Shown here: piece by piece, positions 5,604-9,030 of the stretch
Layout of the letters: each line of letters starts with the position of its first letter
Position numbering within the stretch: the first letter of the stretch is position 1
NCBI GenBank assembly: GCA_009923125.1
Contig: RFUD01000067.1
Span: forward strand, 1 to 9,030
Direction: 5' to 3'
Source of the DNA: Planctomycetia bacterium
GTDB lineage: Bacteria; Planctomycetota; Planctomycetia; Pirellulales; UBA1268
Length of the DNA: 9,030 bases
Made by a program: the position numbers and the translations under genes
The notes under the pieces: model-generated
Told to the model about the DNA's origin: nothing
Databases searched by the model: none
The model's input: the letters and a program-made list of their open reading frames with translations, nothing else

Positions 5604-6770
5604 ATGCTCCGCACTCGCATGCCGTTGCTCGTCGTGATCCTCGCCCTGGCCACAAACGCAGCCTGGGCCGACGAGCCGCCTGCGGGCGTCGCACCGATCG
5701 GCGGCCGCTGGTCTGTGAGCCGAGACGGCACCACGCCCGTGTATTGGTTTCGCGACGGCGACCGCATGGTCGACCTGTTCTCGTACCACATGCGGGATTC
5801 CAACGGCGACGGGATCGACGAGGTGCGGGTGTCGCACGAGCCGGGGTTCCTCGTGATCGAGAGCCAGGGCTACCCGAACCATCCCACGGCGATCTTCCCC
5901 AACAGCGGCAACCCGAATCCGATCCGGGTGCAGGAATTCACATTTCGGCTGCCGCTCGCGCCGCGGGTCGCCGGCGAGATCACGCGGCTGCCGATGGGTC
6001 CGATCGGCACGGCGCTCAACGGTGTCGTGTTCTTCAACCCGTTCGAGCAGGGCGGCATGAACGCCGTGGCCGGCTATTCCGAGGTCTGGCTCGACAGCTG
6101 CTGTGGCCATCCCCAGCAGACCGGCGTCTACCACTATCACAAGTATCCGACCTGCGTAAAAAGCCCGTTCGCGGACGACGGCAAGCGGCACTCGCCGATC
6201 ATCGGCTTCGCGTTCGACGGGTTTCCGATCCACGGTCCCTACGAGGCCGACGGCGTGATGGCCCGTGACCTCGACGGCGAGCGGGCTCTCGACGTCTGCA
6301 ACGGCCACGCCGATCCCGACCGCGGCTACCACTACCACGTCACGCCGGAGCGGTTTCCGTACGTCCTCGGCGGCTACCGGGGCACGCCCGAACGGTCGAA
6401 CAACCGTGGCTTCGCCCGGGCCGGTAGCGGTCCGATCGAGGACAACTCGCGGGGCGAGAGCGGGCTCGAGCAGGTCGTGAGCGAAGTCCGGCCCGGCACG
6501 GTCGCCCGCGGGGGCCGCCGGACGGTGTCGATCGTGCTCGATCCGCGGCACGCGACCCGAGGCCCGGTGCCGACGGCGAAGCCGTCGTGGGTGCAGATCG
6601 GGCCGTACGAGGCGACCGCGATCCACCGCACGGGCAACACGGTGACCGCCGAGTTCCAGATTCCCGACGACGCCGCGCTCGGCGTCCCGCTCGACTGCCA
6701 TCTCGAATTTGACCTCGACGGCCGTACCCGGGCGCTCAAGCGCAATGCCGTGATGAGGGTCGTCGAATGA
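5604..6770 (+). CDS. Secreted YHYH-domain protein
   Basis: 388 aa. A Sec signal peptide is clear: a basic start (MLRTR), a hydrophobic core (PLLVVILALATNA) and likely cleavage after AWA (residue 22). The body matches the YHYH domain family, whose biochemical role is not established as far as I know. It has two YHYH motifs, at 176-179 (GVYHYHKYPTC) and 242-245 (RGYHYHVTPERFPYVLGGYRG). Between them lie SPIIGFAFDGFPIHGPYE and a DSCCGHP segment, so His, Tyr and Cys clusters could bind metal. DSNGDGIDE (65-73) resembles a Ca2+ loop but lacks the final acidic residue. Residues about 290-388 look like a beta-sandwich (IPT/Ig-like) domain: VRPGTVARGGRRTVSI, then VQIGPYEATAIHRTGNTVTAEFQIP. AAGGA lies only 3 nt before the ATG. 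An in-frame ATG at 5619 with more usual spacing is an alternative start. It acts outside the cytoplasm; its substrate is unknown. Confidence 0.85.
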   Translation: MLRTRMPLLVVILALATNAAWADEPPAGVAPIGGRWSVSRDGTTPVYWFRDGDRMVDLFSYHMRDSNGDGIDEVRVSHEPGFLVIESQGYPNHPTAIFPNSGNPNPIRVQEFTFRLPLAPRVAGEITRLPMGPIGTALNGVVFFNPFEQGGMNAVAGYSEVWLDSCCGHPQQTGVYHYHKYPTCVKSPFADDGKRHSPIIGFAFDGFPIHGPYEADGVMARDLDGERALDVCNGHADPDRGYHYHVTPERFPYVLGGYRGTPERSNNRGFARAGSGPIEDNSRGESGLEQVVSEVRPGTVARGGRRTVSIVLDPRHATRGPVPTAKPSWVQIGPYEATAIHRTGNTVTAEFQIPDDAALGVPLDCHLEFDLDGRTRALKRNAVMRVVE

Positions 6771-6789
6771 ACCGCTCGCGAGGCCGTCG

Positions 6790-7274
6790 AACCGTCGCCA
6801 TGCGCACGCGGCCGGCCCGATCCTCGTGGGCGACACCGTGATCGGGAACGCCTCGGAGGAAAGCCAGTCGATCCAGCGAGCGGCAAACTCCGGTGGCACG
6901 CTGCGCACGGGCTCACGGGCAACGTGTCGCCGAGCGTCGTCGTGGACGGTGACGTCGTCCACGTGTTCGGCGGGGTTCGCTCGGCCGGTTCGTTCGCCGT
7001 CCGGGCCGGCGGGAAGGGAGACGTCACGAAGTCGCGCATCCTCTGGACAAGTCGCTCGAGCTCCTACGTGGCCACGCCGCTCGTGCACGGCGGCCACCTG
7101 TACTGGATCGATGATCGCGGGCAGGCTTTCTGCGCCTCGACCCGCGACGGCTCGCAGGTCTACCGCAGCCGCGTCGAGGGCATGGCGGCGGGCGGCACGC
7201 CGGCGATCGCCGGCGGATGCCTGTTCCTGCGCTCGGGCACGTCGCTGTACTGCATCTCGGGAGCAGCGCCATGA
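6790..7274 (+). pseudogene. Remnant of a PQQ-like (BamB-type) beta-propeller protein
   Basis: Propeller-like coding sequence is present in two frames with no intact start. One frame gives PILVGDTVIGNAS (codons from 6817), as in a strand that normally reads SPVVVGDxVIxNAS. The next match is two frames over, giving VDPASGKLRWHAAHGLTGN and running on through SVVVDGDVVHVFGG, VRAGGKGDVTKSRILW, ATPLVHGGHLYWIDDRGQAFC, VYRSRVEG and AGGCLFLRSGTSLYCIS to the TGA at 7272-7274. In planctomycete PQQ-like propeller proteins, as I remember them, these blocks are in this order but with more sequence between them. Material therefore seems lost before the first block, at the frame change near 6865-6875, and before the last strand. 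The N-terminal half and signal peptide are absent. The open part alone could in principle start at the GTG at 6924 (116 codons), but it has no ribosome binding site and only about two propeller repeats. Bases 6771-6789 and 7275-7345 show nothing else recognisable. Confidence 0.7.
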
Positions 7275-7346
7275 CAGTCGCACAGGCCGACGTCCCGCAA
7301 CTTTCTCCCAACCGGCCCGTTGAACGGTAGACGGCACTTTTTCCCC

Positions 7347-7352
7347 GGAGGA
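7347..7352 (+). promoter_or_regulatory. Strong ribosome binding site for the EF-hand gene
   Basis: GGAGGA lies 7 nt before the ATG at 7360. It is the best Shine-Dalgarno match in the window and supports this start for a small, compositionally biased gene. Confidence 0.75.
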
Positions 7353-7359
7353 CGCACAC

Positions 7360-7770
7360 ATGAAACGGATGCCCATCGAGGCTTGCAGCGCGGTAACGCT
7401 GGCCCTGCTCTTCACGACAGTGGTACTGGCACAGCCGCCCGAGGGTGGGCCTCCCGGAGGCCCCGGCGGCGACCGGCGCGGGCCGCCCTCACCGGAGCAG
7501 TTCGTGGAGCGGGCGATGGCGTTCGACGCCGACGGCGACGGCAAACTGGATCGCAGTGAACTCACGAAACTGGCCACCGACATGCAGAGCAAGCGGATGC
7601 GCGGCGGGCCGGGTGGCCCCCCCGGTGGCCCCGGTGGCCCAGACGGCCCCCGTGCCGGCGGGCCCAGACGCGGTCCGGGCGGCGAGGGTGGCTTCGGCGG
7701 TGACGGCCGCCGTGGTCCGCCGCCGGGCGGCGACGGGGAGCGGCCGGAACGTCCGCGGCGGCCGGAGTAG
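7360..7770 (+). CDS. Small secreted EF-hand protein with Gly/Pro/Arg-rich tail
   Basis: 136 aa. A signal peptide with hydrophobic core AVTLALLFTTVVLA probably ends after A24 (VLA|QPPEG). One complete EF-hand loop, DADGDGKLDRSE, occupies residues 56-67, with Asp at loop positions 1, 3, 5 and 9 and Glu at 12, so Ca2+ binding is expected. It is flanked by short helices (PEQFVERAMAF and LTKLATDM). The rest is low-complexity GGPGGPPGG and RRGPPPGG sequence, probably disordered and positively charged. Proteins of this design are common in Planctomycetes, often beside other secreted proteins; their function is not established. The ATG is fixed by GGAGGA 7 nt upstream. A single EF-hand usually needs dimerisation or a second, degenerate hand, and none is visible. 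It lies between the propeller remnant and the methyltransferase gene. Confidence 0.85.
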   Translation: MKRMPIEACSAVTLALLFTTVVLAQPPEGGPPGGPGGDRRGPPSPEQFVERAMAFDADGDGKLDRSELTKLATDMQSKRMRGGPGGPPGGPGGPDGPRAGGPRRGPGGEGGFGGDGRRGPPPGGDGERPERPRRPE

Positions 7771-7796
7771 GCGGTACGCATTCGTCGCGCGAGACC

Positions 7797-7813
7797 GGCG
7801 AGGTATCCTCGCC
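7797..7813. other. Hairpin immediately upstream of the methyltransferase start
   Basis: GGCGAGG-TAT-CCTCGCC is a perfect 7-bp inverted repeat with a 3-nt loop, ending 4 nt before the ATG at 7818. TATCCT at 7804-7809 inside it matches TATAAT at 4 of 6 positions, with TTCGTC 17 bp upstream as a poor -35 box. It may therefore be either a leader hairpin that hinders ribosomes or part of a promoter for a near-leaderless transcript. It has the same short-stem, 3-nt-loop look as the REP-like units but a different sequence. Confidence 0.35.
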
Positions 7814-7817
7814 CGCG

Positions 7818-8897
7818 ATGACGTCACCGCCCCTCCCCGGACAGCCGCTTCCGCCACGCCCTGCCGAGGCCCACGCGCTCGCGGTGGCCCGCGACCTGCC
7901 CGGAACGCACATCGTGTGCACCACGGCGGGCCGCGGGCAGGCGGCGCTCGCACTCGCCCGCGAGCGGAACGACGCGGACGTCACGGCCTGGTTCCTCGAT
8001 CTGCACCAGCACGACCTCGCTGTCGGCGAGTGGGGCGGCAGGCCTGCGCGGCTCTCGGCCGTGTGTGCCGCCGACATGCCGCCCGGCCCGTTCGACCTGG
8101 CGATCGTGCCGCTCGGCAAGGACGGCGAGGCCGAACTCTCCCGCGACGTCCTCCAGGCCGCCCTGGTGAACCTGGCGATCGGCGGCCGGCTCGTCGCGGC
8201 GATCGACAACCCGCGCGACACCTGGCTCCACGAGCAGCTCGCCGAGACCGGCGAGACGGTGCGGGTGCGGCCCGACCCCGACGCCAAACCACGGACCGTG
8301 TGTTACGTGGTGGAGAAGACACGGGAGTTGCGCAAGGTTCGCGACTTCACCTGCGAGTTCGTGTTTCGTGACCGCGAGCGGCTCCTGAAGGCGGTGAGCC
8401 GACCCGGCGTGTTCGCCCACCGGCGGATCGATCCCGGCGCCCGCCATCTGCTCAACGCGGTGGACGTGGCTCCCGACACCCGCGTGCTCGACATCGGTTG
8501 CGGCTCGGGCTGCGTGGCCATCGGGATCGCCGCCCGCGACCCGAGCGTCCATGTGCACGCCCTCGACTCCGCGGCCCGGGCCGTGGAGTCCACCATCTGC
8601 GGCGCCGCGATGAACGGGCTCGACACCGTGTCGGTGGCGCTCGAGGCGGGCGGCCGCGTGCCCGACCCGGGCTCGTATGACCTGGCGCTCGCCAACCCGC
8701 CCTACTATTCCGACTTTCGCATCGCGCAGTTGTTCGTCGATACCGCGTGGAAGGCGCTGGCCCCGGGGGGAACGCTGCTCGTCGTGACGAAGCAGCCGAA
8801 CTGGTACGTGGAGCACCTGCCGCATATGTGGCGCGACGTGGCGCAGGAGCTCGTGAAGACCTACCACATCATCGAGGCCGTGCGGCCGTCGGCGTAG
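7818..8897 (+). CDS. RsmC/RlmG-like rRNA (guanine-N2) methyltransferase
   Basis: 359 aa, the length of two-domain RsmC/RlmG proteins. These transfer a methyl group from S-adenosylmethionine to N2 of a guanine in 16S rRNA (RsmC, G1207) or 23S rRNA (RlmG, G1835). The N-terminal half (about 20-165) looks like the degenerate methyltransferase domain of the family, with FDLAIVPLGKDGEAEL and ALVNLAIGGRLVAAIDN but no SAM motif. The C-terminal half is catalytic. PGVFAHRRIDPGARHLL (196-212) is the usual lead-in. VLDIGCGSG (223-231) is SAM motif I, HALD (247-250) is the acidic motif II position, and ANPPYYSDF (292-300) is motif IV for exocyclic amino groups. GGTLLVVTKQPNWY follows. Choosing between RsmC and RlmG is not possible by eye. 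No Shine-Dalgarno is seen before the ATG. The stop lies in the left arm of a long palindrome shared with the convergent gene. Confidence 0.88.
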   Translation: MTSPPLPGQPLPPRPAEAHALAVARDLPGTHIVCTTAGRGQAALALARERNDADVTAWFLDLHQHDLAVGEWGGRPARLSAVCAADMPPGPFDLAIVPLGKDGEAELSRDVLQAALVNLAIGGRLVAAIDNPRDTWLHEQLAETGETVRVRPDPDAKPRTVCYVVEKTRELRKVRDFTCEFVFRDRERLLKAVSRPGVFAHRRIDPGARHLLNAVDVAPDTRVLDIGCGSGCVAIGIAARDPSVHVHALDSAARAVESTICGAAMNGLDTVSVALEAGGRVPDPGSYDLALANPPYYSDFRIAQLFVDTAWKALAPGGTLLVVTKQPNWYVEHLPHMWRDVAQELVKTYHIIEAVRPSA

Positions 8898-8968
8898 CGA
8901 CAGGTCTCGGGGCCTGGCGCCCGACAGAACTGGAGCTCTGTCTCCACGGAGCGGAGCCCTGTCGCTAC
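8894..8968. terminator. Long palindrome between convergent genes (likely bidirectional terminator or repeat)
   Basis: A perfect 11-bp inverted repeat, GTAGCGACAGG (8894-8904) with CCTGTCGCTAC (8958-8968), closes a 75-nt structure. Inside are further short stems: GGGC/GCCC around CTGGC, GACAGA/TCTGTC around 8 nt, and CTCC/GGAG. The TAG stops of both flanking convergent genes (8895-8897 plus, 8965-8967 minus) lie in the outer arms. There is no T-run on either strand, so it is not a textbook rho-independent terminator. A dispersed palindromic repeat serving as an mRNA 3' boundary is also possible. Confidence 0.55.
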
Positions 8969-9030
8969 TTGATGTACTCGTTCGACCATGTGCTGAAGAG
9001 GTCGCCGCGTTTCACGCGGGCGGCATCCTC
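8965..9030 (-). CDS. C-terminal end of an unidentified gene (partial)
   Basis: On the minus strand an open frame enters from the window edge and ends at a TAG (8965-8967). It gives 21 residues ending RGDLFSTWSNEYIK. The frame stays open to the edge, and its stop sits in the symmetric arm opposite the methyltransferase stop, as expected for a real convergent gene. The tail has no motif I recognise, so no function is proposed. Confidence 0.5.
   Translation of the reverse strand, partial: EDAARVKRGDLFSTWSNEYIK

Noticed and set aside
5586..7781. 731-codon open frame on the minus strand
   Set aside because: It is antisense to the YHYH gene, the propeller remnant and the EF-hand gene, which have signal peptides and family motifs. 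The antisense protein is low-complexity Pro/Gly/Arg/Ala sequence without motifs, as expected from GC-rich codon bias.
9008..9016. parS half-site-like CGTTTCACG
   Set aside because: Only one half matches; the other side is unrelated. Such a short match is expected by chance.

Overview
The window is GC-rich bacterial chromosome, most likely from a planctomycete. The best marker is a DUF1559-type prepilin-like protein with a type IV N-terminal methylation segment and a C-terminal H-X9-DG motif, a family greatly expanded in Planctomycetes. A secreted Gly/Pro-rich EF-hand protein, a YHYH protein and the remnant of a PQQ-like beta-propeller protein fit the same group. No phage, transposase, integrase or CRISPR signal was seen. 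It reads as core chromosome with a small amount of decay and short palindromic repeats.

Layout. (1) 1-1169: the last 38 codons of parA overlap by 8 nt the start of a complete parB (chromosome partitioning). (2) 1175-1270: three tandem 33-bp hairpin repeats, directly followed by a tRNA-Pro(TGG) gene at 1296-1368. (3) 1383-1760, minus strand: a fluoride channel gene (crcB/fluC), divergent from the prepilin-like gene at 1877-2839. An AT-rich spacer between them carries a perfect 16-bp palindrome. (4) 2916-5505: a two-gene polyamine operon of homospermidine synthase and an ornithine decarboxylase-type enzyme, which together give ornithine -> putrescine -> sym-homospermidine. (5) 5512-5559: a two-hairpin element related to the repeat at 1175-1270. 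(6) 5604-7770: a secreted YHYH-domain protein, a decayed beta-propeller gene, and a secreted EF-hand protein. (7) 7818-8897: an RsmC/RlmG-like rRNA methyltransferase, convergent with the C-terminal end of an unidentified minus-strand gene (8965-9030). A long palindrome contains both stop codons.

The most interesting structural signal is the repeat family. The units after parB and after the decarboxylase gene share an 8-bp stem plus AGA-loop design, and the stems differ only by paired, compensatory changes. That is what a conserved structured element (REP-like repeat or RNA hairpin) would show. No clearly new multi-gene system was found. The other notable points are the Tyr-Tyr replacement of the usual Phe pair in the fluoride channel, a parS-like sequence inside parB, a possibly leaderless prepilin-like gene, and the propeller pseudogene.
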